DNA of 64,000 bases from Lepisosteus oculatus (taxonomy: Eukaryota; Chordata; Actinopteri; Semionotiformes; Lepisosteidae), in contig NC_090699.1 in NCBI RefSeq assembly GCF_040954835.1, forward strand, positions 16,361,817 to 16,425,816, given 5' to 3'. Positions within the stretch are counted from its first letter, which is position 1. The number at the start of each line of letters is the position of its first letter. This document shows, in pieces, positions 34,401 to 44,130 of this stretch. The position numbers were made by a program, and so were the translations under genes. The notes under the pieces were generated by a model. It did no database searches and was not told where the DNA came from. It saw nothing but the letters and a program-made list of their open reading frames with translations.

Positions 34401-35717
34401 GATCTCCAGGTTCACAGCGCTGATGCTGGGTGAGAGGGAACAGGGCAGGACAGTGTCTTCACCAGGGGACACCACAACAGGACCAGCAGGACCAACAACC
34501 AGGAACCTCTCTGAAAGAGAAACATCACAACTGGCTTGAGTTTCACAGGCCAAATTCTTGATACAATATAGAGTTTTGACCGCCTTCGTTGAGTATTTTC
34601 TGATTTACTAGTATTTCTGCTCACTTCATTCATTTCATTTCTCCCCTTCTTTCAGAAGGAAGAGGACTGATGGTTAAGGGGTGTCCTCTTGGCTCAGTAT
34701 TTGCTCTGATCCCCTTCATACTAGGAGGTCTGCGATCTAATGCAGGAGTCATTCTGTCCCTCTCTCACCCAGGCCAGCTCTGACCTTGCAAACTGAGGAT
34801 CTGATACTCTACAGTCAGAGTGGGGCATTAAGATAAACCTCTTATTTCTCTGCTCTCTAGCTTCTCTTAATGTGTCAATATTATGGATACACTTTCACCG
34901 ATTAAGGGAGTTTCATCAGTCCTTTTAATATTGCTTTAAAATTTAAATCTAACTCTAAAAAGTGGCACAGTGGTTGGCATACCCTCCATGCAAAGTTTGG
35001 GTTCATTTCCAGACCAGGAGGACTATCTGTGTGGAGTTTGTAAGTTCTCCCTGTGTTAACATGGGTTTCCTGCCACTGTCAAAGGAGATTCTGGTAGGTT
35101 AATTGGGTTATCCATTGTCTTACTGCTTTATCCAGTAAGGGGTCAAAGCAGAGCAGGAGGCTGTATCAGTAAGCAACAGGCACAAGGCAGGATACACCCT
35201 GGATGGGACGTCAGGCGGTCCGTCAGCCCCGCAATGGTCTAACACCAGGACCAATTAACCCAGAAGTCAAGCTATCTACCTGCCAGAGGACTCCCACAAA
35301 AACACAGGGAGAACATACAAACTTAATGCAGATAGCAAGCCAGGAACTGAACCCAGAGCCCCATTGGGAGGCAGCAATGCTCACCAATGTGTACCAAGGC
35401 AGCCCCGCATTCAGCAACTTTAGGTATTAAAATGTTTCTTGATGCAGGGGGGTTTGGGAGTCAGGAACAAGCTACCCAGCCACATTTGTCAAGTTGATAC
35501 CCTATCAAGAACCAGCAAATTGACCTGAAGCTCTCATTGAGTCACTAGCTATCAAATACACTGACAAGCATCATGAATGATGCTAAAAAGACAGGTCTGG
35601 CTGTAATAAAATGTTTGTGTTTCCAAAATCTTTGTTTTTAATTTTACCTGATTCCAAGGCTGAAGAGCCGAGGGACAGCAGCATCAGAAAGAGATGTTCT
35701 GATTGGTCACGCTTCAT
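27966..35717 (-). CDS. Butyrophilin-like gene 3 (IgV-IgC-TM-B30.2), 7 exons found
   Basis: Exons in transcript order are 35717-35648, 34510-34163, 33364-33083, 32113-32006, 31136-31110, 30793-30764 and 28495-27966. All junctions are phase 1. They total 1395 bp, predicting 464 residues with an open frame. Approximate residues: signal peptide 1-23, IgV 24-139, IgC-like 140-233, transmembrane exon 234-269, linker 270-288, PRY-SPRY 289-464. The linker is the shortest of the three. The 33-bp and identical 27-bp exons with their minisatellite, present in genes 1 and 2, were not found in the 2.2-kb intron before B30.2. Function is inferred from the family as for the paralogues. Confidence 0.85.
29600..29750 (-). 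repeat. GTGGAACAAGCTGCC-core repeat, inverted
   Basis: The plus strand reads gagagaagtcagggtattgg and agcttgttccacactcccac caccctttgtg. This is the same family and orientation as 16185-16335. Confidence 0.65.
30385..30545 (+). repeat. GTGGAACAAGCTGCC-core repeat
   Basis: It reads actgagaacaggaggctctt, ctttacacaaagagggagtt, gtgtggaacaagctgccaag and an agcttttaagaagcagtcaa segment. The cacaaaggg and acaagctgcc elements recur at 43395, 54010 and 61170. Confidence 0.7.
30764..31136 (-). CDS. Linker mini-exons of BTN-like gene 3
   Basis: Exon 31136-31110 (27 bp, REKTQWESK) matches the start of the gene 1 51-bp exon. Exon 30793-30764 is 30 bp (CKTLVLLRHL). Its acceptor is ATTATTCGCAG and its donor GTAAGTCC. 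It aligns with AIPVILTEL of gene 2 but is one codon longer, so its exact 5' border is less sure. Confidence 0.6.
32006..32113 (-). CDS. Transmembrane exon of BTN-like gene 3
   Basis: It encodes DFFPGPSGWMVALCVTAAV, then TVAASALLVIQWRRMD, with donor GTATGTG. It is near-identical to gene 2 (AAV in place of AAL). Confidence 0.85.
33083..33364 (-). CDS. IgC-like exon of BTN-like gene 3
   Basis: A 282-bp exon with LLCRSEGWFPAPAVIW, SSSTVEKDSQGLLSVSSYIP and SNIFSCLVRSALPKPDWGS. The middle part matches gene 1 (SSSTVEKDSQGLL) while the end matches gene 2, a mosaic pattern. Confidence 0.88.
33660..33975 (+). repeat. tRNA-derived SINE shared with gene 2
   Basis: It has tgtggtgccacagtggttag, ggagtttgtgtggtctccca, gccctggtgtgagtgtccgt, tggactggtgtcctgtcaag and a gctagaaaatggatgg tail. 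It is longer than the matching copy at 23690-23840, so the gene 2 copy lost its 3' half. Confidence 0.8.
34163..34510 (-). CDS. IgV exon of BTN-like gene 3
   Basis: It encodes RFLVVGPAGPVVVSPGEDTV, LPCSLSPSISAVNLEIRWFR and SDDGPYKCMVVSSPYYEEAV. Both cysteines and the core Trp are intact, and the exon is 348 bp as in the other two genes. Confidence 0.9.
34560..35600. repeat. Insertions in first coding intron of BTN-like gene 3
   Basis: The intron is 1137 bp against 371 bp in gene 2. The extra DNA is unrecognised sequence at 34560-34740, a plus-strand tRNA-derived SINE at 34965-35108, a minus-strand SINE at 35108-35408 and a GTGGAACAAGCTGCC-type repeat at 35435-35560. The two SINEs are tail to tail. 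Confidence 0.7.
35648..35717 (-). CDS. Signal-peptide exon of BTN-like gene 3
   Basis: ATG at 35717 opens MKRDQSEHLFLMLLSLGSSA. The exon is 70 bp, ends phase 1 at GTAAAAT and is six bases longer than gene 2. Confidence 0.8.
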
Positions 35718-36329
35718 ATCTGAATGACAAAGACACTCTGATTGGTTCAGTGGAACACCCTGCTTGGTCAGGTTGTGTTACTGATAGTGGTTTAATTGGT
35801 CAGAAGTTGGCAAAACCTGCAAAGAGCTGAATTACAATATGTTGAAATTACAAAACATTGAATAAAAATAGAGGTACTCATAAAGACATAGAATCACTCG
35901 AGGTCTTTGAAATAAAAATGGTATTGTATTACACTTTATTTCCTAAGTTAGATGACTAAACTAACAAATAGTAGAGACAGGAAGCCTAGAAACAAAAGAA
36001 ACTTTGCAAAAGCTGAGTAAGTTTAATGGATATGATTGTAATGTACAGGGGTGCGAGTTATAATAAGAAAACCGATAGAACACGATTGGATGATAATCAT
36101 GCAACAGGTTTGCAAAAGGAAATTCCGTTTTGGAAGATCAACCTCTTTTTCAAAATGAGACTAGTGATTGGGTGAACTGTAACCTGTCGTTTCCTGGCAA
36201 ATTATCAGATGAAAAACGGTTTCTTTTAGAGGATATTACATAATCAGAAATATTTTCACTGCCAGGAATTCTAGCATTAGCCAATACAGAGTCCTAAAAT
36301 GACTTTTCCTTAAACAGAGTGACCTCGCC

Positions 36330-37000
36330 ATTCGGAATTAATAGTTTTATAGCGGCTCCTGTATTGTTACACGGGCAGCACTCTCGCGTGTTCCAGCTTG
36401 CGGCGAACCCGACACCTGCGCACTGATCGTCTTCGACCGCGAGTTCTTGTTTCTATGGGAGATTTCCTTTTGCTTAAAAACCCAACGACCAAATTTAGCC
36501 TCCCAGGCAACCAAGACTGGAAATCCTGCTGTTCCCGAGCTCTTTAAACGCGGTGTCTCTCACCTGATCCCTAGTACCAGTCAGCCTCAGTCTCGGCGCT
36601 CCGCTATTTCCCGCCCGGCTGGTGAAGCGCAGCTCTTCATGACGTCATGCAGGACATCCTTCCCCGCAAGCCCACTCCTCTCCTCGGCTATCCTCCTCTT
36701 TACTTTCACTCTCACTCGGCTGCCTGGACTATTTGGGGGCGGATCGGGCGCCCCACAGTCACGGGGCTGGTGTGCTGACTGACCAGTCCTGTACCCCCGA
36801 CTAAACCCGGCCTCCGCTTGCTCGTAATTCTGAGTCACTCGGAGCCTTTCGGCTCTCGACTGCCGCCATCTCAGTCACAATCCACCGCAAGACGCGAGTT
36901 CACCCTGCTGTCTGTACAGGGTCGCCGCAAGGCGGAGATCCCACAGGTTCCTCTAAAATTAAGCCTCCATAAGTCATCAGTCAAGGCAGCAGGTAGCCTG
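36330..37000 (-). promoter_or_regulatory. CpG-rich promoter and noncoding first exon of BTN-like gene 3
   Basis: This is a duplicate of 25430-26110, with the predicted first-exon donor GGATCAG-GTGAGA at 36564 and a perfect TGACGTCA at 36640-36647. Small insertions and deletions near 36440-36520 and 36770 separate the copies. Similarity returns briefly at 37360-37395 (ctctacagcagccttcagct), which in gene 2 directly follows the block. Confidence 0.6.
36640..36647. promoter_or_regulatory. CRE/ATF palindrome TGACGTCA
   Basis: A perfect palindrome about 76 bp upstream of the predicted first-exon donor of BTN-like gene 3, in the same position as in gene 2. Confidence 0.5.
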
Positions 37001-38540
37001 GCCCCGTTCATCACCCGAGAGAACTATCACCTCAGAGATCTGTGGAGAGAAGGGAGGCAGGAAGCAGAAAAGCTGTGGGAAACAGAGGGTACAGGACAGT
37101 ACCTCAGGAATCCGTGATATAGATGATCATGTAAAGGTAAACGACGGGATTTGTCCTGTTTTTGAAATGACGCAAAATTACTTGAAAACTTGCACCTGCA
37201 CCAGAGAAATTGTTGCTATGTAACTGTGACCTTGTCTAAACATAATGAGATGTGTTCATATATACTGTGTGTAGTATATATATTCGTGTTAAGCTTTCTA
37301 TTATGCGATTATCAGTATTTATTTGTGCAAAGAAAAACTTCTTAAAAATCAAAATCACTCTTCTCTACAGCAGCCTTCAGCTGTGAGTGATCGACAGAGG
37401 CTAAACCAGCAGGGCTAAAACAATCTAACTGCACCTCTCTGTCATTTAAATTAGAAAAACACAGACGTGCTGCAGAAGTGTCACAGAGCGGGTCAGGGCT
37501 GCGTGGACATTAAAATGACACTGATGGGCCAGTGACACCCTAATGTAGGTTCAGCTTCCTGTCTGATCCTGTGCATTTCCTGCCCTGATCAAGGGCCCTC
37601 TGCCAAGAGCACAGGGCTAGCACCACACCATTCAGGGGTGTCCACAATCCTAAACCAGTAAATAAGGGAATTCCAAGGCCAGGGTCAAGAGGCGAGCGAA
37701 GTCAAAAGTCCAAAGTCAAAAGCCAGTAGCGCCAGAGACACAATCCAAAATCCAGAAGCCTAGCAAGGAGTCCAGGGAAAATTCAGCAAGGGTTTGACCA
37801 AGAGCTCAAGGAGCTGAAAACAACACAAGTTGCACACAGAGCGGGGTTTAAATAGGTTTGAGGAGGGGAGGCGTGGTGAGGTAGGGACACTGGGCAAGCA
37901 GGGATTGGCTACTGCCGTCTGCTTGCTCTGCGCCTCTGCTGCACAGATGAAGTAGGCCCTAGAGGTTGGGGTGCCCTCTGGTGGTGGGATGCTGGGATTG
38001 TAACAGAGGGACTGGACGCAGTGGAACATCGCATCAGTACACCCGGCCATCTGTGTACAGCTGTGTCCTGTAGGTGCTCCACAGGAAGTATCACAGGAGT
38101 GCCTACTCAGACCCCCCACTGCGGGAGGAGAGTCAAGAGGCTTTGTTAAAAAACAGTTTTTGGAAGCAGGAGGGTTTGCGGGACAGATCAGAGCACTGGA
38201 CCCAGACACCAGGGCCTCTACAGGGAGCAGCTGAGGAAGACTGCAGCGTCATCTTCCTCCCCCCTACCTGACATTGGACTCGGAGAAATCAAGGAGGGAG
38301 GAGCGGAAGGGAACCATGTTGTCTGGGACAGCCAGGACCAGAGAGGAATCACCTGAGCGACTCCACAGAACTACACAGAGGACAGGACTGCAGGACTGCT
38401 GTATTTTAGGACATTTGGTGGGTGACGGGAGACCAATGGGGTGCCGGTGGCCTGTCTGGAATGGGTGTGTTTTAAAGTTGTGTTTTTTTTATAATGTGCT
38501 CTGTGCGTTGAGTGGATAACATTGAATGCTGTTAACCACT
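37001..38540. other. Intergenic DNA, no recognised gene
   Basis: Mixed-composition DNA with no clear repeat except a short sequence shared with 26082-26125 at 37361-37410. The 149-codon minus-strand frame at 38209-37760 shows no domain or supporting splice context. Confidence 0.45.
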
Positions 38541-38544
38541 AGCA

Positions 38545-38825
38545 AACTGTTAGCATTGCTGGGCTTAATTCCTGACCTGGGGTGCTCTCTGGGTGGAGTT
38601 TGCATGTTCTCCTCTGTTTTTGTCGGTTTCCTCTGGGCACTCTGGTTTCCTCCACAAAGGGGTGAGTCCAAAGACATGCTGGTTCATTAATTAGCTTCTA
38701 GGAAATTTGGCTCTGTTGTCCCATCCAGGGTGTACCCTGCCTTGTTCCTGGTGCTTGCTGGGATAGGTTCCGGCTCCCTCGTGACCCTGTACTGGATAAA
38801 GTGGTTAGAAAACAGATGTATGTTT
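38545..38825 (+). repeat. tRNA-derived SINE
   Basis: It carries gcttaattcctgacctgggg, ggagtttgcatgttctcctc, ccaaagacatgctggttcat, tgtaccctgccttgttcctg and tactggataaagtggttaga. The 5' head is degenerate. Confidence 0.8.
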
Positions 38826-39049
38826 AACATATTCAATATACTGTATGTAACAAATATTTAATATATATTTTAAATAATTTTTAAAGTTGGTTTAGGAGAA
38901 TTCTTTAAAAAACAGGAAGAAATGAAATGTTATCAGCCACTTTATCAGCAGATTCAGGAATTTAAAATGTTTCCTGTGGTGTATGCTGGATGCCTGTAAT
39001 GTGTTAGTTACAGAACTATAATGTCCAGATTATAATGTTAATTATAATT

Positions 39050-39575
39050 ACCAACAGCTGCATCACCCTGCAGCACAAAGCTGGCAGCCCACTGAAGCTC
39101 AGCAGTTGTGAACCTGGTCAGTACCTGGATGGGAGACTCATGAGAAAGCTGAGGTTGCTGCTGGAAGAGGTGTTAGTGAGACCAGCAGGGGGCGCTCACC
39201 CTGCAGTCTGTGTGGGTCCTAATGTCCCACTATAGTCACGGGGACACTATGCTGTAAAAAGGCCTCATCCTTTGGACGAGATGTAAAACCAAGATCTTGA
39301 CTCTCTGCGGTCATTAAAAATCCAAGAGTGTTTCTCAAAAAGAGTAGGGGTGTTAGCCTGGAGTCCTGGTCAAATTTCCCCCTGGCCTTTACCAATCATG
39401 TCCTCCTAATAACCTCCCTCTCTGAACTGGCTTCATCACTCAGCTCTCCTCCCCACTGAGAGCTGGTGTGTGTGAGCAGACTGGAACATCATCCAGGTGG
39501 GGAGACGCCATTACCTGTAAAGAGCTTTGAGTGGAGTGTCCAGAAAAGCGCTATATTAGTATAAGCTTTATTATT
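39050..39575 (+). repeat. 5S rRNA-derived SINE, near full length
   Basis: The head reads ctggcagcccactgaagctc, then agcagttgtgaacctggtca and gtacctggatgggagactc. This matches the internal promoter half of 5S rRNA (aagcta-agcagg, ggtcagtac, tggatgggaga). The body has a ctgcagtctgtgtgggtcct segment and gggacactatgctgtaaaaa. The tail ends gagtgtccagaaaagcgcta then tattagtataagc. Confidence 0.85.
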
Positions 39576-40585
39576 AGAAACTTTTAAATGCCTTTGCGGA
39601 TACTTGTAGCACATGAAAAACAAATTTAATAATTACGCCCTCCTTTTTTAAGAGGGACACTGACCTGGATGAGCCTACGTGACTACGGTATGTTTCATTG
39701 TTCTTTGCTACTTGCTAAGCGATGCGTCTGTTTTCGCGGTTTGTGGCCGTTGAATTTGGCCTGTTCCGGTGTTGTCGAGAGATTGTCAGCAGTGTGACCG
39801 TGAAGACTGGGGAAGTCTCCGCTGCAGAGCTGTCCCTCCCTTTCTCCGCTGGGGTGTGCAATCTAGTGTGGGTGGAAGAGCGCCCCCTACTGCACGCCCA
39901 TGAGCTCTACCCTTCCACTGAGACGGCGTGTAGCGGACGACGACAGCTCCACGAAATGTTCATGTGGGTTTCCCTCCAGGCGGGACGGAAACTGGGAAAA
40001 CTGGCCCTGGAGGTCGCCTGCCCTGTGATGGACTGTTGTTCTGTGCAGGATGTACCCTGCCTTGCGTCCGAGATTTGTGATGTGTCAGGTTTTCCACTTT
40101 TATTCCAAGATAGCTTTTAAAATAATCAGAGAACTCCACATTCAGCGAAATCTTTTCAGTCACTTTTACTTCCATACACTGGGATCTAATCACGTCCTAT
40201 GAACCCCAGACCCAAATCCCCACACAGCCAGACACGTGGAACAGACAGGCCGTATCTGGGTCCAAGCACGGAAAACCTTCAGCCTGGGGCACCAATAACT
40301 ACATTCTTAGTGTGGGGATACTGGGGAAAGCACACAGGACTAGGATCTTTCTTACAATTCCAGCTTTGATGATCAGGTGTTTGAGTTATATTGGGGGGTT
40401 ACTGCAGTCAGTTTTGAGTCCTGTTACAGTCTTTCTGAAATAAACTCTGCCTCAGTTACTGCGTGCTCCACTGCACACTGCTCCAAGAGAATGTGTCCTC
40501 TTCCATTGCTCTCAACAACCACAGGGATCATACACAGCAGGCTAAAGCATTCTAACGACTCCTGAACACATTGTGGAAGTTCTCT
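39576..40585. other. Intergenic DNA with SINE remnant
   Basis: A partial tRNA-derived SINE body lies at 39955-40075 (gtgggtttccctccaggcgg, atggactgttgttctgtgca, tgtaccctgccttgcgtccg). I see no convincing gene in the rest. Confidence 0.5.
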
Positions 40586-40589
40586 GTAG

Positions 40590-40720
40590 GTTTGGGCGGC
40601 ACAGTTTTGCAGGGGTCAGTACTGGGTTCCAGACATCAGGTGCTGTCTGTGTGGAGTTCACACGATCTGCCCGTGCCCCGTGCAAGGCGTATCCGAGAGA
40701 TGCTATAGAAGAGTTTGCAG
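40590..40720 (+). repeat. tRNA-derived SINE fragment
   Basis: The head gggcggcacagttttgcagg is followed by tactgggttccagacatcag and tgctgtctgtgtggagttca. It is truncated after the body start. Confidence 0.65.
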
Positions 40721-40849
40721 GACAAGTGATGCTTTTTGGATGATCTCGATATCGCGCAAGTGGACGTCTGCATACAGGCTTGTGGGTAAACACGGCAGCT
40801 TGTGTCACAGAACAATAGTGCCAGAGTTGATGACAGCTACACATGGGTA

Positions 40850-41230
40850 ATAAATAATCATAATATCTTTAATTTATCTGCCACCTTAGAAAGTGGCTTC
40901 TCAAAGCGCTTTACAGTGAGAAAAAAAGCACATGAGAGGAGACAGCAGAATTACACAATTGCAATACGGGTTTGGAATACAGCAGGAAAGCCAAGGGGCC
41001 GAGACAGAACCAGCTGAAAGAAGGTTTTGAGTCTGGATTTGAAAGAGCTCAGAGACAGCGTCTTTCCGATATCCTTACAGATAGAATCCCAGAGCTTTGG
41101 GGCGCAGCAGGAGAAGACCCTGTCACCCCTGCTGGTTAAGATCAGGGGTTCCCGGTCCTGGTTTTGGGCACCCCCCCCCTCCTCCCTCCTGCTGAGCTGC
41201 AGATACGGGACAAGAGGCATGTGGGCCACC
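40850..41230 (-). mobile_element. LINE 3' end with reverse-transcriptase C-terminal fragment
   Basis: The minus-strand open frame reads SRGDRVFSCCAPKLWDSICK, then DIGKTLSLSSFKSRLKTFF. This fits the conserved C-terminus of non-LTR retrotransposon ORF2 (APKLWNSLP...SFKSRLKT), most likely L2/CR1-like. The 3' UTR follows with aagcgctttgagaagccact on the minus strand. Only a short terminal part is present, so it is not active. Confidence 0.7.
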
Positions 41231-41336
41231 AGGCTGTGTCAGCAGTGGGCCTGGCCTGGACCTTCAACTCCTACTTGGCAGGTCTCTGCCACAGCACAGG
41301 GAAAGCTTCCACTTGACATCCTCCTGCACCGCGGCC

Positions 41337-42995
41337 TTAAGACTGCAGCCCGCAGCCCTGCGGCTCCGCGCCCGGAGAGACCCCCGCAGTCCTGCCTGCT
41401 GCCTCCCTGGAGTGGATCTGCCGGTGACGCTTCAGATGGGACGAGTCGCCGAAGCTCTTGCCGCACTGGGGGCAGCAGAAGGGCCGCTCTCCCGTGTGCG
41501 TGCGCTGGTGCGTCCTCAGGTGGCCCACCGCGCTGAAGCTCTTCCCACACCGGGAGCAGGAGTACGGTCTCTCTCCCGTGTGGATGCGCTCGTGGACTTT
41601 CAAGACCTCCAGGCGGCTGAAGCTCTTCCCGCACTGGGGGCAGCAGAAGGGCCTCTCTCCCGTGTGCGTGCGCTGGTGCGTCTTCAGCGTCTCTACGTTG
41701 CTGAAGCTCTTCCCGCACTGCGGGCAGCAGAAGGGCCTCTCTCCCGTGTGCAGCTGTACGTGCTTCTTCAGGTTTCCCGACGTAGTGAAGCTCTTCCCAC
41801 ACTGGGAGCAGCAGTGCGGCCTCTCTCCCGTGTGAACTCGCTGGTGCGTCTTCAGGTTGCCCGAGGAACTGAAACTTTTGCCGCACTGGGAGCAGCAGTG
41901 CGGTCTCTCCCCTGTGTGGATCTGCTGATGCATTTTCAGGATTTTTAGGCTCCTGAAACATTTCCCACAGAGAGGGCAGGGAAACGGTCTCTCTCCTGTG
42001 TGTGTTTGTTGGTGTGTTTTCAGATACGCTGAAGTGCAGAAACTCCGTCCACACTGAGAGCAGCAGAAGGGTCTCTCCCCCGTGTGAGTTTTCTGGTGTC
42101 TTTTCAGGACTCCTGATGTGCTAAAACTCTTCCCGCACAGAGAGCAGCAGTGTGCTTTTTCTCCCGTGTGAGTTTGCTGATGTGATCTCACGTTTGCTAA
42201 GTAGCGGAAACTCTTCCCACACTGGGAGCAGGAATACGGCCTCTCTCCTGTGTGGATTCGCTGGTGTGTTTTTAGTTGTCCTGACTGACTAAAACTCTTC
42301 CCACACTGGGAGCAGCAGTACGGTCTCTGTCCTGTGTGGATTCGTTCATGTCTTTTCAGAGTCCACAGAATAGCAAAACTCTTCCCGCACTGGGCACAGC
42401 GGTGGCAGTCCGCAGGGTCTCCGGGGGTCTCCACTGTGCTGGTGCTCACAGACAGTGTTGAGGGGGTGGGTGTGCTGGAGGGTTCAGGGCTCTGACTCCC
42501 TGCAGTGAGCCCCTCTCCTGGGCCCACAGACTGCAGGACACACTGGCCTTCAGTACCGGGCTCGGGCTCTGATTTAATAACAGAACCAGATCCAGGATCA
42601 TTCTGTCTGTCACTGATCTTTTGCCCTACTGAATCTGCCGTGTCCACAGCCTCCAGCTCATTCATCTCCATTTTAATGTAATCAGACACCAGGCTGGGTT
42701 CAGACTCGGTTTTAATGGAGTGTAGCTCAGTATCATGGAAGGACTGGAGGTCACTGTGCTGATTTGACTTACTGTGATTTTTCTCATTTTCTCTTTTAAC
42801 ACAAGGAAACCGTAGTCTGAGCTCTGAGCCTAGTTCCACAGCGTCAAGGGACTGTATCCTGGAACACGTCTCAGTGTAGGTGGAACTCAGATGACATTCA
42901 TTTTTGACACAATAAGGTGTAAAATTGGACCCTTCTGCCTCAGACTCCGGTGTGGGGAGTCCCTGTGGGACGCCCTCACTGTCTGTCTCTGCCAT
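41337..42995 (-). CDS. C2H2 zinc-finger protein A, 12 fingers
   Basis: This is a single coding exon of 552 codons. The start [20 protein letters not shown] is shared in part with proteins B and C. The N-terminal third lacks a recognisable KRAB, SCAN or BTB domain. It carries Lys-acidic motifs (IKTESE, IKMEMN, IKSEPE) of the SUMO-acceptor form. A Ser/Thr-Pro-rich hinge ([20 protein letters not shown]) leads into 12 tandem CX2C-X12-HX3H fingers joined by HTGERP-type linkers. Nearly all fingers read CGKSF. It is a predicted nuclear DNA-binding regulator, with targets unknown. The last finger ends HSREAAGR without the usual linker. Confidence 0.93.
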   Translation of the reverse strand: MAETDSEGVPQGLPTPESEAEGSNFTPYCVKNECHLSSTYTETCSRIQSLDAVELGSELRLRFPCVKRENEKNHSKSNQHSDLQSFHDTELHSIKTESEPSLVSDYIKMEMNELEAVDTADSVGQKISDRQNDPGSGSVIKSEPEPGTEGQCVLQSVGPGEGLTAGSQSPEPSSTPTPSTLSVSTSTVETPGDPADCHRCAQCGKSFAILWTLKRHERIHTGQRPYCCSQCGKSFSQSGQLKTHQRIHTGERPYSCSQCGKSFRYLANVRSHQQTHTGEKAHCCSLCGKSFSTSGVLKRHQKTHTGERPFCCSQCGRSFCTSAYLKTHQQTHTGERPFPCPLCGKCFRSLKILKMHQQIHTGERPHCCSQCGKSFSSSGNLKTHQRVHTGERPHCCSQCGKSFTTSGNLKKHVQLHTGERPFCCPQCGKSFSNVETLKTHQRTHTGERPFCCPQCGKSFSRLEVLKVHERIHTGERPYSCSRCGKSFSAVGHLRTHQRTHTGERPFCCPQCGKSFGDSSHLKRHRQIHSREAAGRTAGVSPGAEPQGCGLQS

Positions 42996-43142
42996 CTGGA
43001 CAGACTCCAGTCCCCCGAGCTCCTCCAGTAGCTGTGGGCTCTGTGTCCTGCCTCAGAATGGAGCCCCACTCCTGCTCCCAGTGCTGTTGCTCAGTGGGAG
43101 CCCTTTCCCCAGTGTCAGGGAGAGCGCCGGCCTCTCCAGCTC
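42996..43142 (-). other. Conserved 147-nt leader of zinc-finger gene A
   Basis: It runs from a splice acceptor (TTGTTCCCCAG) to the ATG. It is in frame with the protein and reads ELERPALSLTLGKGLPLS, but is cut by TGA at codon 30, after which 19 sense codons lead to the ATG. The same length and stop position occur in genes B and C. Confidence 0.8.
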
Positions 43143-43379
43143 CTGGGGAACAAGCAGACAGCAGAACGAGCCTGTGAGCAGCAGCTCTGACCCTCAGCTG
43201 ATCAGACTGATCTAAATAAAGTGTCAACTTAATGCATGTTACAGTCTTTGAAAGATTTTCAGAATTATCTGCTTCCAAATTGGTAGCAACAGCCATTCAG
43301 AAAGGAATCATGTTTTAATGAATGAATGTACAGTATACAACCATGTGCCACGTCATTGATGAAGATCGTCTACTTTACA

Positions 43380-43625
43380 ACGTGGGTGGTAGGAGTGTGG
43401 AACAAGCTGCCCAGCTATACTGTGAAACCCTAACTTCTCTCAGGAAACAGCTGGAGGAGATCCTCCAGTCAGGACAGGACGCACCAGTTTACACAAAGGG
43501 TGGCAGGAGTGTGGAACACCTTGGCTTCTTTCAAGAAACAGCTGGAGGAGGTGTTGTAGTCAATTACTATTTCACACACTTGATTGATCCAGTAGGCTCG
43601 TTTGGGAATATGCCTATGGTCTCAT
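43380..43625 (+). repeat. GTGGAACAAGCTGCC-core repeat, tandem pair
   Basis: Two copies of aggagtgtggaac follow each other (43390 and 43505). The first is followed by agctgcccagctatactgtg and aggaaacagctggaggagat. The family is the same as at 30385 and 61170. Confidence 0.7.
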
Positions 43626-43739
43626 GCTAGGTGACCCAATAAGTAAAACGTATTTGGCTACCGCCGTCAGAATTACATAAACATTTGAAAATGTTAGGGT
43701 AGTAAATGAAGACACGCATAGCAGAGTAATGGAAAACAG

Positions 43740-44130
43740 CCCCTCACCCAGCGCCCGGGCTCTCTGCTGCTGTCTCTCCGTGTCCGGGGGCTCGGGGCGC
43801 TCACAGCCCGAGGAGGAGGAAGGGGGTGAAGATGACGTGTCGCCGGATCTTAGGAGGCGCCTGTCCGGTGCTGTGTCCTACACTGTTGTGGTCTGTGAGA
43901 AAGACGCATTCATCATTCCGACAGCTCTCACTTCCCCACCACAGCGACTCCAACACATACAGTACAGCAGAGCAGCCTGAGCCAGTTTCCTATTGGCGGC
44001 ACCTTTCGAAATAAAAGTCCCCCAGAATGAGCCTCAGGAAAAATAATCGTGGACACGCAGCAGACCCATTCCACAGAAGACCGACGCTCACCTCGGCCCC
44101 CGCAGCGCAACTTCCGCCTGTGCGGAGAGC
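43740..44130 (-). promoter_or_regulatory. CpG-rich promoter and 5' exons of zinc-finger gene A
   Basis: GC-rich DNA with two possible minus-strand donors, GCGCTGG-GTGAGG (exon end 43748) and GGCCGAG-GTGAGC (exon end 44093). Either could end an untranslated first exon joined to the acceptor at 43142. Their use cannot be decided from the sequence alone. Confidence 0.5.

Noticed and set aside
39722-40120. 132-codon plus-strand frame starting MRLFSRFVAVEFGLF
   Set aside because: Its second half is a tRNA-derived SINE fragment and the first half has no recognisable domain.
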